From Nitrososphaeria archaeon (lineage in GTDB: Archaea; Thermoproteota; Nitrososphaeria; Conexivisphaerales; DTJL01): a DNA stretch of 64,000 nt. Under the pieces are notes generated by a model, which was not told the DNA's origin, searched no databases, and was given only the letters and a program-made list of their open reading frames with translations. The stretch is taken from assembly GCA_029775965.1 (NCBI GenBank), contig JARVJU010000006.1, positions 1 through 64,000 of the forward strand, in the 5' to 3' direction. Shown piece after piece: positions 15,374 to 24,225 of this stretch (position 1 is the first letter of the stretch; each line of letters opens with the position of its first letter). A program made the position numbers and the translations under genes.

Positions 15374-16561
15374 GTGCATCGCAGCCATGGCATGTTGCTA
15401 GCTACGCTTTGGTTATCGAATATAATCCAGCTTGCAGTTAGATATTCTTGGGGGATAGCTATACCTTTTGCTTCAAAACAACTTGAAATAAATAGCTTTC
15501 TTGCAGGCTTGGTTGGTTCTTCTTTTTACATAGGCTATGTGATTACTGGCATACCTTCGGGCTACATATCTGACAGGGTAGGACCAAGAATTGCTACAAC
15601 CTCTTCTCTTTTATTTCTAGCTCTCTTAACTGCATTAATAGGCTTATCTAGATCCTATGCAGCAGTATTGGCTGCTTATTTTATATCAGGTATAATAGCT
15701 GGGCCAATATTTCCTTCATCGCTAAAGGTAATATCGGAAGCATTCGGTGGAGGAAGAAGAGCAACGAGTGTTGGGATGCTCGAAACTGTTTCCCCGATAG
15801 CCTTTCTCATATCAGCTTCTATATTTCCTATTATCACCAATAAATTGGGATGGAACTACATGTATTTTGTCATTGCATTAGCCTCTGTAGCAGCTGCAGC
15901 GCTTTACCTTGTATACATCCCGAGCAGAAGTGTGCAGGTGAACAAAGAAAAGGTGGAATTTGCTAATGCTATAAAGAATAGACAAGTGATCAACGGGGCA
16001 GCAATAAGGCTGGGAGGTATGTGGGGTCTTATAGGCCTTTCAACATGGTACTATTTTCTGGCCATAAACTCTGCAAAGAATCTGCTTGATGCACAGCTTC
16101 TGCTTGTTATTCTTTCATTATTCGCTGTTATAGGGCAAGTGCTGGGAGGAATCTTTTCTGATAGATGGTTAAGTATGGGGAGAAAAAGGCTTGCCACAGA
16201 AGGGCTTTATCTTTTTACTCTATCGCTTCTTCTCCTTGCCTTTGGTAGAGCAGGATGGGTTGTTTACTTCTCAGCCGCTATCACCGGATTCTCTGCCTAC
16301 TTCTGGAAGGCTGGGCTGGACACATATATAGTAGAAGCAGCGTCTGCTACCGGTACAGCTTCGGGAATAGGTGTAATGAACACAATCTCTCAACTAGGCA
16401 GTTTGGCTGCCCCTGCAGCTGTTGGGTTTGCCCTTGATCTGTTCGGCACTTCTTCATTTTACCCAGTTTTATTTTTGCTAGCGGGTCCTTTAGCTTCTTC
16501 GTTCATTCTTACAGCTGGACCATATTCCAAAGTAAATCTAAATAAGAAGCGCCAAGTCTGA
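15374..16561 (+). CDS. MFS transporter
   Basis: 395 aa, 12 predicted spans. The first half has SGYISDRVGPRIATTSS and IPSG in the loop 2-3 region; the second half has GGIFSDRWLSMGRKRLA. It resembles the sugar/anion or NarK-NNP-like MFS branches but no substrate motif is clear. The track start is GTG 15374 (MHRSHG); ATG 15392 (MLLATLWLSN) is equally possible. Its end overlaps the converging gene at 16538 by 24 nt. Confidence 0.78.
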   Translation: MHRSHGMLLATLWLSNIIQLAVRYSWGIAIPFASKQLEINSFLAGLVGSSFYIGYVITGIPSGYISDRVGPRIATTSSLLFLALLTALIGLSRSYAAVLAAYFISGIIAGPIFPSSLKVISEAFGGGRRATSVGMLETVSPIAFLISASIFPIITNKLGWNYMYFVIALASVAAAALYLVYIPSRSVQVNKEKVEFANAIKNRQVINGAAIRLGGMWGLIGLSTWYYFLAINSAKNLLDAQLLLVILSLFAVIGQVLGGIFSDRWLSMGRKRLATEGLYLFTLSLLLLAFGRAGWVVYFSAAITGFSAYFWKAGLDTYIVEAASATGTASGIGVMNTISQLGSLAAPAAVGFALDLFGTSSFYPVLFLLAGPLASSFILTAGPYSKVNLNKKRQV

Positions 16562-17425
16562 TGTTTCTAACTTTCCCTTTCTAAACCAGGCTACTGGCGT
16601 ACCTTCTTGTATATTTATTGCTGTAAAAGTATAACCCAGTCTTTCTATCTTTTCTATTAGCCCTCTGCTTATTATTCCAGTAGAAGTTTCTATGCTTAGG
16701 ATATCGTTCATGATAACTCCCACCCTATAAGGCGGTTGTGTATTCCACCTGTATGAATCAAGGACCTTTGTTATTGTGTCTTTAATATCTTGAGTCATAG
16801 GCTGTACTTCCGCCTTCTCAGCTGTCTTTTCTACATCCTGCTTCACTCTTACTACCTCTTCCCTAATTTCTTTCTTCTCCTGCTGGATGGGAATTGAGCC
16901 AAGTAAATTTGCTACTTCGTTGCTTATTTCAACGGCCTCCTTCCCCCATACGAATCTTTCCACTACACCACCTTCGCTTCTTATGTAGCTCTGTTCTGAC
17001 AGAAGTTTTGCAACATCTTTTATCCTTTCCCTGGGAAAGTTAACTACAAATGCTATACCTGACGGAGATATTCAGGTAACCTGTATCAGCGCTACGTCGT
17101 TTCCATCAACTGGAATCATCTCAACGTATAGCTTTTCGAGTGTTGCTGACTTGTCTTCCCTAGTCTGCTTCACTTCATTATTAAGAGGGTCCTCTACAAT
17201 TTCATGCCCAAGATGCTCCATTTCAAAGCTCTTTGCTCCCTGCCTTGTAAGGAACCTCTTTGTTACTTTGCACGTAGCACATGTGACTATTATATCCTTT
17301 GATGCGCTTCTTTGCTGGAATGCAGCGTTATCTGTTCTTTCCAATCTTTCCCACCGCTTGACTATAAGGGATAACGGACCAGAATATCTGCTAATTTTCC
17401 AATTTGCAGAAGAATCATGAGCCAT
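16538..17425 (-). pseudogene. Conserved-looking protein of about 295 codons split by an in-frame TGA
   Basis: The track lists two ORFs (17072-17425 and 16538-16963). They share one frame. Between them, after the TGA at 17072-17074, 36 codons (ISPSGIAFVVNFPRERIKDV...) follow without any stop or ATG and read smoothly into the second ORF. The first part has a CATCKVTKRFLTRQGAKSF block resembling a small zinc-knuckle; the middle has a charged coiled region (KKEIREEVVRVKQDVEKTAEKAE), the end YRVGVIMNDILSIETSTGII. Function not recognised. It is either a recent nonsense mutation, a sequence error, or read-through. A perfect palindrome lies just before the ATG. Confidence 0.6.
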
Positions 17426-17680
17426 TTATGCCGGACCGGCATGTCATAACCTTATCAGCCTCTCATTCTTCAGCTTGACAAAACAAGAGAGCAGATTCAA
17501 TTAGGAATTTATATTGTATGCAATGCATGATGCTTTCGATTAATTCGTCACAAGATGTTGCATCTCATGTATCTGTACATTACCCCCTTGCAGATCTGCC
17601 ATCTTGTGTCAATTGATTTACTCACTCATACCGGTACAACTCATGTCGTAAAAAAGGTTTAGCGTTTATGTCAATAGTTC
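17426..17680. other. Palindrome-rich intergenic stretch
   Basis: The 255 nt hold, besides the palindrome at 17428, an inverted repeat CACAAGATG (17549-17557) / CATCTTGTG (17600-17608), a palindrome GCAGATCTGC (17590-17599) and TACCGGTA (17629-17636). The long inverted repeat with inner palindrome could fold as a small RNA. No protein is apparent. Confidence 0.4.
17428..17442. promoter_or_regulatory. Perfect palindrome ATGCCGGACCGGCAT at a gene start
   Basis: A 7+1+7 perfect inverted repeat, GC-rich in AT-rich surroundings, 2 nt upstream of the ATG of the minus-strand gene at 17425. Likely an operator or a start-site hairpin. Confidence 0.5.
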
Positions 17681-18040
17681 TTGCCTAGCCTGATAAAATG
17701 TATCGTTACCAAGAAGTATCGATACAAGATGGAATCATCGACAGCATTTTCAACCCGGAGGGAAGAGTTAGAGGCCAGAATAAGAGAATTGGAGGAAGAG
17801 AGGGATACTCTTGTACGTGACATAGCAAAACTAAAAGAGAAGATAGAGACTGTTGAGCTTGAGAAACGTGCTGCATCTATTCAGAGAGAAGTAGAAGCAC
17901 TCAGGACAGAGAGGGCTGCTCTCATGGAGAAGGTAGTAATGTACGCAGCAGAGCATGCAGAGCAGGCGGTTCAGACAGATACCAGCACTCAGTCATCTGA
18001 GACAACGGAGCAGGTGGTCGAAGCTACCACTCAACCCTGA
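17681..18040 (+). CDS. Small coiled-coil protein
   Basis: 119 aa as listed; the ATG at 17729 (MESSTAFSTRREELEARI) is a more natural start and gives about 103 aa. Residues 10-75 form a long heptad-repeat coiled coil (ELEARIRELEEERDTLVRDI), followed by a Ser/Thr/Gln-rich acidic tail. No known family is recognised. It converges with another coiled-coil gene (10-nt overlap), and both sit near CetZ. Confidence 0.62.
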   Translation: MPSLIKCIVTKKYRYKMESSTAFSTRREELEARIRELEEERDTLVRDIAKLKEKIETVELEKRAASIQREVEALRTERAALMEKVVMYAAEHAEQAVQTDTSTQSSETTEQVVEATTQP

Positions 18041-18618
18041 GAGAGTTTCTTCAATCTTAGCTCCAATTCGCTTTTTTCTTTTGCCAGATACTCGATCTGG
18101 GACTGGAGTTCGTTTCTTTTTGCCTCAAGCTGCCTTATTCCAGATTCTTCTTTCAGTGTTTTTAGTGATCTTCTTAGGCTTCTCACCTGCTGGCTAGCTT
18201 CAGCGTATCTGCTTGAGAGCTGGGAGTTCCTGTTTTTCAACCTTGCAGAGTCAAGAACAATTTTCCTTACTTCAGGCTCAGCTAGGATGTACAGCTGAGT
18301 CCTACCAGCCTTGAGAAGCGTGAATTCAGCATTGCAATTATCACATATGTATGCATCACCCTCACCATTCTTTTCTTTACCATCAATTACTAGCGATGCT
18401 TTTGCTACTCCCTTTGTTGAAACCTTACTGCCTCCGCATCTGGGACATACAGGCAAATTCCGACGTCCATACCATAGAAATATGAAAGTGTTAAACGTTA
18501 TGCTCACGGAAACTGCAATCGTTTTAGCTTTTGGATTGTATGCAGAAAAGATGAGTTTTTGTCTTTTGTAGCCTAGGTGAAGGTGAAAACATATATGGGA
18601 TTGCTGTTGGTTACACAT
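18031..18618 (-). CDS. Membrane-anchored zinc-ribbon coiled-coil protein
   Basis: Up to 195 aa. A hydrophobic segment (TIAVSVSITFNTFIFLWYG) near residues 34-52 may anchor it. Next comes a zinc ribbon CPRCGG ... YICDNCNAEF (residues about 58-98), then a long C-terminal coiled coil (ESGIRQLEAKRNELQSQIEY). The listed start (18618) lies only 3 nt from the divergent start at 18622; a GTG at 18507 is an alternative. Role unknown. Its layout, membrane plus zinc ribbon plus coil, suggests a scaffold. Confidence 0.6.
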   Translation of the reverse strand: MCNQQQSHICFHLHLGYKRQKLIFSAYNPKAKTIAVSVSITFNTFIFLWYGRRNLPVCPRCGGSKVSTKGVAKASLVIDGKEKNGEGDAYICDNCNAEFTLLKAGRTQLYILAEPEVRKIVLDSARLKNRNSQLSSRYAEASQQVRSLRRSLKTLKEESGIRQLEAKRNELQSQIEYLAKEKSELELRLKKLSQG

Positions 18619-18621
18619 GAT

Positions 18622-19149
18622 ATGCTACAAACACAAGGTAAATGGGTATCAAGATTTATCTGGACAGGTATTGTGCAAGGAGCAATCGCAGTAGTAGCTA
18701 CTGCGCTCATAGTTGACCCACTAAACTTGTATTATTCGCCTGCAAAGGTCATAGCTTCTGGCGGAGCAGGGACATGGCTCTTCGTAGGATATGTACTATT
18801 TCTTGTAGTTGGAGTTATAGCTACACCTGTTACAGCAATGATATATTACTACATAGAGAATGTTCAAGGTAAGGTATACAGAGGGTTAAGCTCGTACCTT
18901 GCATGGGCTCATCTTCTTATAATGACTATTTCTGTTGACGTCTCAATGTTCCTGATGATGTGGGGAGGTTATATGGCAGGATGGGCTGCAGCTCCGGTTA
19001 ACCAAGGTGGTGGAGGATACACAGCTCTCCAGATACACGAAAAAATACTAGGTCAGCTGGTAGATCCAATAGGTCTGTTTGCATTGCTTGCTGCTTTTGG
19101 AGCACTTCTTGGAGGTATAGGGTACATAGCTAGAGAAAAGCAAAGATAA
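18622..19149 (+). CDS. Polytopic membrane protein of unknown function
   Basis: About 176 aa from MLQTQGKWV, with four hydrophobic segments (residues about 12-32, 50-75, 90-118, 145-168). A TATA-like ACATATAT about 28 nt upstream favours ATG 18622 over the track start 18577. The loop GGYMAGWAAAPVNQGGGGY is Gly/Ala rich. No catalytic motif seen. Confidence 0.6.
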   Translation: MLQTQGKWVSRFIWTGIVQGAIAVVATALIVDPLNLYYSPAKVIASGGAGTWLFVGYVLFLVVGVIATPVTAMIYYYIENVQGKVYRGLSSYLAWAHLLIMTISVDVSMFLMMWGGYMAGWAAAPVNQGGGGYTALQIHEKILGQLVDPIGLFALLAAFGALLGGIGYIAREKQR

Positions 19150-19513
19150 CAGACTGATTGTAAATACAGAACTTTCACTTGCATACAAAATCAGTCTCTA
19201 TGCAGGAGCTACACGTAATGACTTATCCTAGGTTATAATTCTGAATATATTAGTTACTTAGGTGTTGAATCTGTGCAAGTATTCTTTTCTTTGCAAAGGT
19301 GCTTTGAGGCTACCGTGCATAGACCTAGGATGAAATTGACCAGTCATGCTTTCGTCATGAGCTAAGTGCTAGCTTGTTAAGTATTTCCAGCTGTTGATAA
19401 ATCTGGCAGAAACTGACATAACTTCCATCCTGCATACGCATATAGAATACAGATTGCAAATTCATAATACCTATATATAGAATTTTAACAAAAGCGTGCA
19501 AGGTTTAAGTATC
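19150..19513. other. Intergenic region before cetZ with a promoter
   Basis: 364 nt with no protein gene. The distal part carries ATTCATAATACCTATATA (19460-19477), a strong TATA-like element followed by GGTTTAAGTATC and the CetZ ATG at 19514. It is nearly the same string as at 9521-9539. The first 250 nt have a short inverted repeat (TCATG...CATGA) and nothing else I can name. Confidence 0.45.
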
Positions 19514-20671
19514 ATGCGTGTTGGTGCAATTGGTGTCGGGCAGGCCGGGGGTCGAATACTTGACCTCTTCGTCTACCAAAACTACTATGCATGACATAAA
19601 GACATTCTTCCTTTAACTCTAGCAATAAACGCAGCCAAGGCAGATCTTATGGGCCTAACTTCTGTGCCAAAGCAAGACAGACTACTTATAGGTAATACAG
19701 TTGTCAAAGGGCATGTGGTTGGAGCAAACCCGGAAATGGAGGCAAAAGTAGCTGAAGAAGACGAACGTCATATAAGAAGAGCAATAGCTGAACGTGCAAC
19801 TCATCAGGTAGATGCTTTTCTTATATTCCTTGGTCTTGGAGGAGGTACAGGATCAGGCGCGAGTCCAATTATTGCAAGAATGATCAAGGAAGTGTACAGA
19901 GAGCCTGTGTATGCAGTAGGAATACTTCCCAGCGAGTCAGAAGGCTCACTTTATTCAGGGAATGCAGCAAGAAGCCTAAGAGCACTTACAGAAGTGGCTG
20001 ATGGTATTCTTCTCTTCGATAATAACATATGGCAGAGGGAAGGCACTGCATTAAAGCAGAGTTTCGAACAGATGAATAATGAAGTGGTTAAGCCTCTTCA
20101 TACAATCTTCGCTGCAGGGGAAGCCTCAAACTCGGGAAGGGTAGGTACAAAGGTGATAGATGCTTCTGATATTATCAACAGCATAGAAGGCTTTGCCGCC
20201 TTTGGCTACAGCGGATGGACAAAGTCATGGTCAGAAGTTCTGAAGGATACAGGAAAGAGAGCATTGATGAGAGAGAAAACCTCAGTAGATCAGCTGGATC
20301 CAGCAAACAGGGTCTTTTCCTTGATTCAGGGAGCTGCAGCAGGAAGACTTTCAGTAGATTGCGATATTAAATCAGCAACAAAAACCCTGGTGGTTGTGGC
20401 TGGCAATCCGAACGAAATGAACAAAGAAGGGATAGATAGAGGGAAGGCATGGCTTGAGGAGATAACAGGTGGAGCTGAGGTAAGAGGAGGGGATTATCCA
20501 TTACCTCACTCTAGGGAGTTAGTTTCGAGTGTGCTCTTCTCAGGACTGAAAGAAATACCAGTTCTAAAGTCTCTTATAGAGAGATCACAGATCAAAAAGA
20601 CCAAGAAGGCAAAGATGACAAAGAGTCAACTATACAGGGCCCTGCCTAGCATAAAGATAAAGGTCGATTAG
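19514..20671 (+). CDS. cetZ: CetZ-type tubulin/FtsZ homologue, interrupted by an in-frame TGA at codon 27
   Basis: Reading from ATG 19514 gives MRVGAIGVGQAGGRILDLF..., the CetZ N-terminus with the first GTP-binding loop. Codon 27 is TGA (19592-19594), after which the same frame continues HKDILPLTLAINAAKADL..., i.e. the next CetZ block. The tubulin signature GLGGGTGSG, EPVYAVGILPSESEG, NAARSL and LLFDNNIW all match CetZ rather than FtsZ. The track begins only at ATG 19649 and so loses the first loop. CetZ proteins control archaeal cell shape and motility, polymerising with GTP. The stop lies in a variable loop. Total about 385 codons. A basic tail (KKTKKAKMTK) ends the protein. Confidence 0.85.
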
Positions 20672-20734
20672 AGCGAAAGGAAGGGAAAGCCTCTGCTCTT
20701 TTCGCTCCAGACAGCATTATTTTTATCTATATTA

Positions 20735-21391
20735 TTGAGTGGTTCTATAGCCTTTGCTAAGGCTCTTCTGGACCCCTCTTCACCATTTCTTAGGCGAAGG
20801 CATGTAGAGAGTGTCAGGTATAGCACGCTTCTTGGCATTCCTCTGGGTCTGGCATTTATCTTGCTTTCTAGGTATTATGAATATACATTGTTTCTGCTAA
20901 GCGTAATTCTGCTCGGGTTTGTTATATATTACTATTTGCTGAGACGCTCACTATCCTTCTTCTATATGTTCAGGATAGGCTGGAGTTCCAGGGAGACTGT
21001 GAGAAGCAGGTTCATGCACCTAGCTATAACATCAGCAATAGCTGCAATAGTTACTATGTTCTTCTGGCTGAATATCTTTTCAGCTCCGTATCTAACACAG
21101 GTACCTGCAAGCATACCAGTTATGATAGCATTAGTAGCATCCATAGCTGCCATCTTTGCTCTTACATCATTCGTACCGAAGCTTGACAAACTCTACTGCC
21201 TGATCTACGATTTTGTCCAGACATCGTATTTACAGAACCCTGGTACATGGTTCGAGCTGGAAGATACAGACTTTCCTGGCATAATAACAGGTACTGCGTT
21301 CACCAATGCAGAAGTTGTGGATGCATTCGAGTCTTTAAGAAAAGAGGGCTATGTTGAGAGAATGCCCAATGCAGTGCTCGGCAGAGTGTGA
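20735..21391 (+). CDS. Four-span membrane protein with C-terminal soluble domain
   Basis: 218 aa, start TTG. Hydrophobic segments at about residues 28-50, 50-72, 90-112 and 118-142. The C-terminal 70 residues (from FVPKLDKL) are soluble and contain NAEVVDAFESLRKEGYVERM, reminiscent of a winged-helix-like helix pair, but this is weak. It follows CetZ by 63 nt on the same strand, so a shared function at the membrane is possible. No family recognised. Confidence 0.6.
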   Translation: MSGSIAFAKALLDPSSPFLRRRHVESVRYSTLLGIPLGLAFILLSRYYEYTLFLLSVILLGFVIYYYLLRRSLSFFYMFRIGWSSRETVRSRFMHLAITSAIAAIVTMFFWLNIFSAPYLTQVPASIPVMIALVASIAAIFALTSFVPKLDKLYCLIYDFVQTSYLQNPGTWFELEDTDFPGIITGTAFTNAEVVDAFESLRKEGYVERMPNAVLGRV

Positions 21392-21421
21392 TACAGAATC
21401 TATCATGAGGGAATATCCTTT

Positions 21422-21715
21422 TTGGCTACTAGCTCTCATGATGTGAGAGGCAGGATAGAGACAACAATGCGCCAAGTAGATATATTGATGGAGATTATAG
21501 ATGGGCAGGTAAACGGCGCAAAGCCTCTAGAGAATCATTATATTCAGGATGCTATGAAAGAGTTGATGATACTAAGGATGAAGATACAGAAGCTTATCGA
21601 GGAGTATGGAAGACTTGTCCCAAGGGAATGGTCATCATCATCACTAAAGAAGATACACCAGCTTGAACTTGATATAAGAGAACAGAGGAGCAGCAAGGCA
21701 GTGGTGGAAGCATAA
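21422..21715 (+). CDS. Small helical protein downstream of cetZ
   Basis: 97 aa, start TTG, almost all helix (VDILMEIIDGQVNG, QDAMKELMILRMKIQKLIEE), ending in a charged tail. No known family. Third gene after CetZ in the same direction, 30 nt from the membrane protein gene. A TATA-like box is not evident, so it is probably cotranscribed. Confidence 0.55.
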   Translation: MATSSHDVRGRIETTMRQVDILMEIIDGQVNGAKPLENHYIQDAMKELMILRMKIQKLIEEYGRLVPREWSSSSLKKIHQLELDIREQRSSKAVVEA

Positions 21716-21720
21716 AAAAA

Positions 21721-22974
21721 CTAAACGCTAAGAGCCTTTTTGAATGATAATGCAAAGTCATCTATTATATCTGAGATATCCTCTATTCCTACAGCAACAC
21801 GTATCAAACCTTCATTAATTCCGAGAAGTTTGAGCTCTTCTTTTGTCACGCCTGTTCTTGGATGGTGAGAAGTTTCCCTAGGCACTGTTACTAATGTCTG
21901 AACACCTCCGAGGCTCGGTGCCTTTATAGCAATTCTGAGGGAATCTGCAAACTTGCTTGCTGGCAAATCTCCTCCGTCTATTTCGAAACTTACTACCCCT
22001 CCGTAACCCTTCAGCATGCGTTTTGCTATGCCATGGTCAGGATGGCTCTTAAGTCCTGGATAGTAGACTCTCCTGACGTATTCTGTATCTTCAAGCCATC
22101 TAGCTAGTTTCATTGCGTTCTTATTTTGTCTCTCAACTCTTATTCCTAGTGTTCTCAGGCCCCTAGCAAGAAGATAAGCTGCTAAAGGATCCAGGCTACC
22201 TCCTGTCTTTATCCTCTGATCCCTTATCTTTTTTATAATTTCTTTACTCGAAACTACAGCTCCAGCTATCAGATCGTTGTGACCGTTAAGATACTTTGTA
22301 GCGCTATGAATTACTATGTCAGCATCAAACAGAAGCGGTTTTTGGTTATATGGACTAGCAAATGTGGAGTCTACGCAAAGTAATACAGAGTGCTCATGCG
22401 CTACCTTTGCAAGTGACTTCAGGTCTAATACTCTTAGTAGAGGGTTGGTGATTGATTCAACATATATCATTTTTGTATTTGGTTTTATGAATCCATCTAT
22501 ACTCTGCATTTCTTTGACCGAAAGCAGTGTTGTCTCGATGCCAAAGCGAGGTAGCTCGTTCTTTATCAGTGAATATGTCTGGCCATAAAGCTCTCTCATG
22601 CTTATAACATGGTCCCCTTTGGCCAGAAATGTATGTATAGTTGCAGCTATAGCTGCCATTCCTGATGAGAAGGTCAGCGCGGCTTCTCCTTCCTCTAGAG
22701 AGGCTATAAGCTCCTCTGCTGTAGTTATGGTTGGATTTCCGTACCTTGTGTAAATGTACTCCTCTTGTGATAGTGGGTCTGTAAAGACAGACTTTGATCT
22801 GTTCGGGTTCAGGAATGCATCTTCCATGAATATCGGTGTAAATATAGAACCATACCTTGCATCTCTAACCTGTCCTGCATGGATTGCCCTTGTGTTAAAA
22901 CCTTTTGATGACCAATAGCTATTCTTCAACACAGTCTGCAAAATATTATCATGCTTAATAATATTGCCTGACAA
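21721..22974 (-). CDS. Cystathionine gamma-synthase/lyase-family PLP enzyme
   Basis: 417 aa, Cys/Met metabolism PLP family. The first half has the substrate region SGMAAIAATIHTFL and DHVISMRELYGQT. The PLP lysine is in IHSATKYLNGHNDLIAG near residue 207. The C-terminus has LGGVQTLVTVPRETSHH and LIRVAVGIEDISDIIDD. It could be cystathionine gamma-synthase, gamma-lyase, O-acetylhomoserine sulfhydrylase or methionine gamma-lyase; sequence alone does not decide. The start is TTG about 25 nt from the TATA box shared with the oppositely oriented gene. Confidence 0.88.
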   Translation of the reverse strand: MSGNIIKHDNILQTVLKNSYWSSKGFNTRAIHAGQVRDARYGSIFTPIFMEDAFLNPNRSKSVFTDPLSQEEYIYTRYGNPTITTAEELIASLEEGEAALTFSSGMAAIAATIHTFLAKGDHVISMRELYGQTYSLIKNELPRFGIETTLLSVKEMQSIDGFIKPNTKMIYVESITNPLLRVLDLKSLAKVAHEHSVLLCVDSTFASPYNQKPLLFDADIVIHSATKYLNGHNDLIAGAVVSSKEIIKKIRDQRIKTGGSLDPLAAYLLARGLRTLGIRVERQNKNAMKLARWLEDTEYVRRVYYPGLKSHPDHGIAKRMLKGYGGVVSFEIDGGDLPASKFADSLRIAIKAPSLGGVQTLVTVPRETSHHPRTGVTKEELKLLGINEGLIRVAVGIEDISDIIDDFALSFKKALSV

Positions 22975-22994
22975 AGTATAGAATTTGGAATACT

Positions 22995-23007
22995 GTTTAT
23001 ATTATAC
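22995..23007. promoter_or_regulatory. Symmetrical TATA box between divergent genes
   Basis: TTTATATTATAC works in both directions: about 25 nt to the TTG of the PLP enzyme (22974, minus) and about 25 nt to the TTG at 23029 (plus). This supports 23029 as the leaderless start of the oxidoreductase instead of 23008. Confidence 0.45.
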
Positions 23008-23028
23008 TTGAAGATAAATCGCTGCAAA

Positions 23029-24213
23029 TTGGTAAAAGATTCCTACAAGTATCTGATATTAGGTGGTGGTATATCGGGTGCCTTTGCATCGTATGCTATA
23101 CGAAGGTATGATAAGAGGGGAAGAGTAGCAATAGTCAGCTCAGAAACTCACATTCCGTATGACAGAGTACCTCTGTCTAAGGAATTCGTAAGGTGGGAGA
23201 GACCATTCAGCGAGCTCTTCTTCAGAAAAGAAAGTTTCTACAGACAGAAGAGAATAGAGCTTATCCTAGGGCATAAAGCAATATCGATTGATAGAAAGAA
23301 TAAGACTGTAAAACTTGATGACAGAAGGGAATTGACTTACAGCAAACTACTCCTAGCTACTGGCGGTAAGCCAAGAAAATTGCATGTTGCTAATTCTGAC
23401 CTCGAAGGTATTTACTATCTGAGAACCATAGATGATAGTGTAGCTATAAGACAAAGGATACATGAATCAAAAAATGCGGTTGTAGTTGGAGGCGGATTTA
23501 TAGGATGCGAGGTTGCTTCAAGCCTGACACAAAAAGGACTCCAAACAACTATAGTGGAAGTGATGCCTCACATTCTTGGCAAGGCTATAGATGAGAAGAC
23601 AAGTGGATGGATAAAAGAGTATCATGAAGCAAAGGGGACAAAGATATACACTAACACAAAGGTAGTTGGATTCGAAGGAGAAGATGGCAGGGTTAAAGGA
23701 GTAAGGCTCGATAATGGAAAAACACTAGCAGCTGATATGGTTGTTGTCGGGGTAGGAATAGAGCTTAACGTCGAGTTGGCAAGCTCTGCAGGTTTAAGCG
23801 TCAATAACGGTGTGCAGGTTAGTGATAAACTACAGAGTCAGGATGCTGATATATATGTAGCTGGAGACATAGCAAACTTCTACTCGCCATTACTCCAAAG
23901 ACAGATGAGAGTTGAGCATTATGATGTAGCAGAGAAGCATGGGACTATAGCTGGAAGCAATATGGCTGGGCAAGATCTGAGTTATGATGAACCACCGTAT
24001 TTCTTCTCAGACCAGTATGACTTGAGTATCAATGCTTTTGGAGACCTTATCCATCATACAGAGATAATTAGCAAAGAAGCTATGAGTAAAGATGGATTCA
24101 TAGAATATTACATTGAAGGTAAAAAGGTTGTAGGTATTCTATCTGTTAACAGTGACTGGGATGATATAGAAGAAGCAAAGGCAAAGATAGGCAGAGATAG
24201 AGAAGAAATCTAG
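23029..24213 (+). CDS. FAD-dependent pyridine nucleotide-disulfide oxidoreductase
   Basis: About 394 aa. The FAD Rossmann motif LILGGGISGAFASYAIRR is near residue 10, the NAD(P) motif NAVVVGGGFIGCEVA near 150, and the flavin GD motif IYVAGDIANF near 280. The order matches the rhodocoxin/ferredoxin reductase or nitrite reductase large-subunit-like branch, without disulfide active-site cysteines. It would pass electrons from NAD(P)H to an iron-sulfur or other small acceptor. Partner not evident. Confidence 0.85.
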   Translation: MVKDSYKYLILGGGISGAFASYAIRRYDKRGRVAIVSSETHIPYDRVPLSKEFVRWERPFSELFFRKESFYRQKRIELILGHKAISIDRKNKTVKLDDRRELTYSKLLLATGGKPRKLHVANSDLEGIYYLRTIDDSVAIRQRIHESKNAVVVGGGFIGCEVASSLTQKGLQTTIVEVMPHILGKAIDEKTSGWIKEYHEAKGTKIYTNTKVVGFEGEDGRVKGVRLDNGKTLAADMVVVGVGIELNVELASSAGLSVNNGVQVSDKLQSQDADIYVAGDIANFYSPLLQRQMRVEHYDVAEKHGTIAGSNMAGQDLSYDEPPYFFSDQYDLSINAFGDLIHHTEIISKEAMSKDGFIEYYIEGKKVVGILSVNSDWDDIEEAKAKIGRDREEI

Positions 24214-24225
24214 CTGTAGATATGC

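Noticed and set aside
16538-20671. Genome-wide reading of TGA as an amino acid
   Set aside because: TGA ends many clear genes here (radA, the MFS gene at 16561, the QueC/MptA overlap), so only local explanations are possible.
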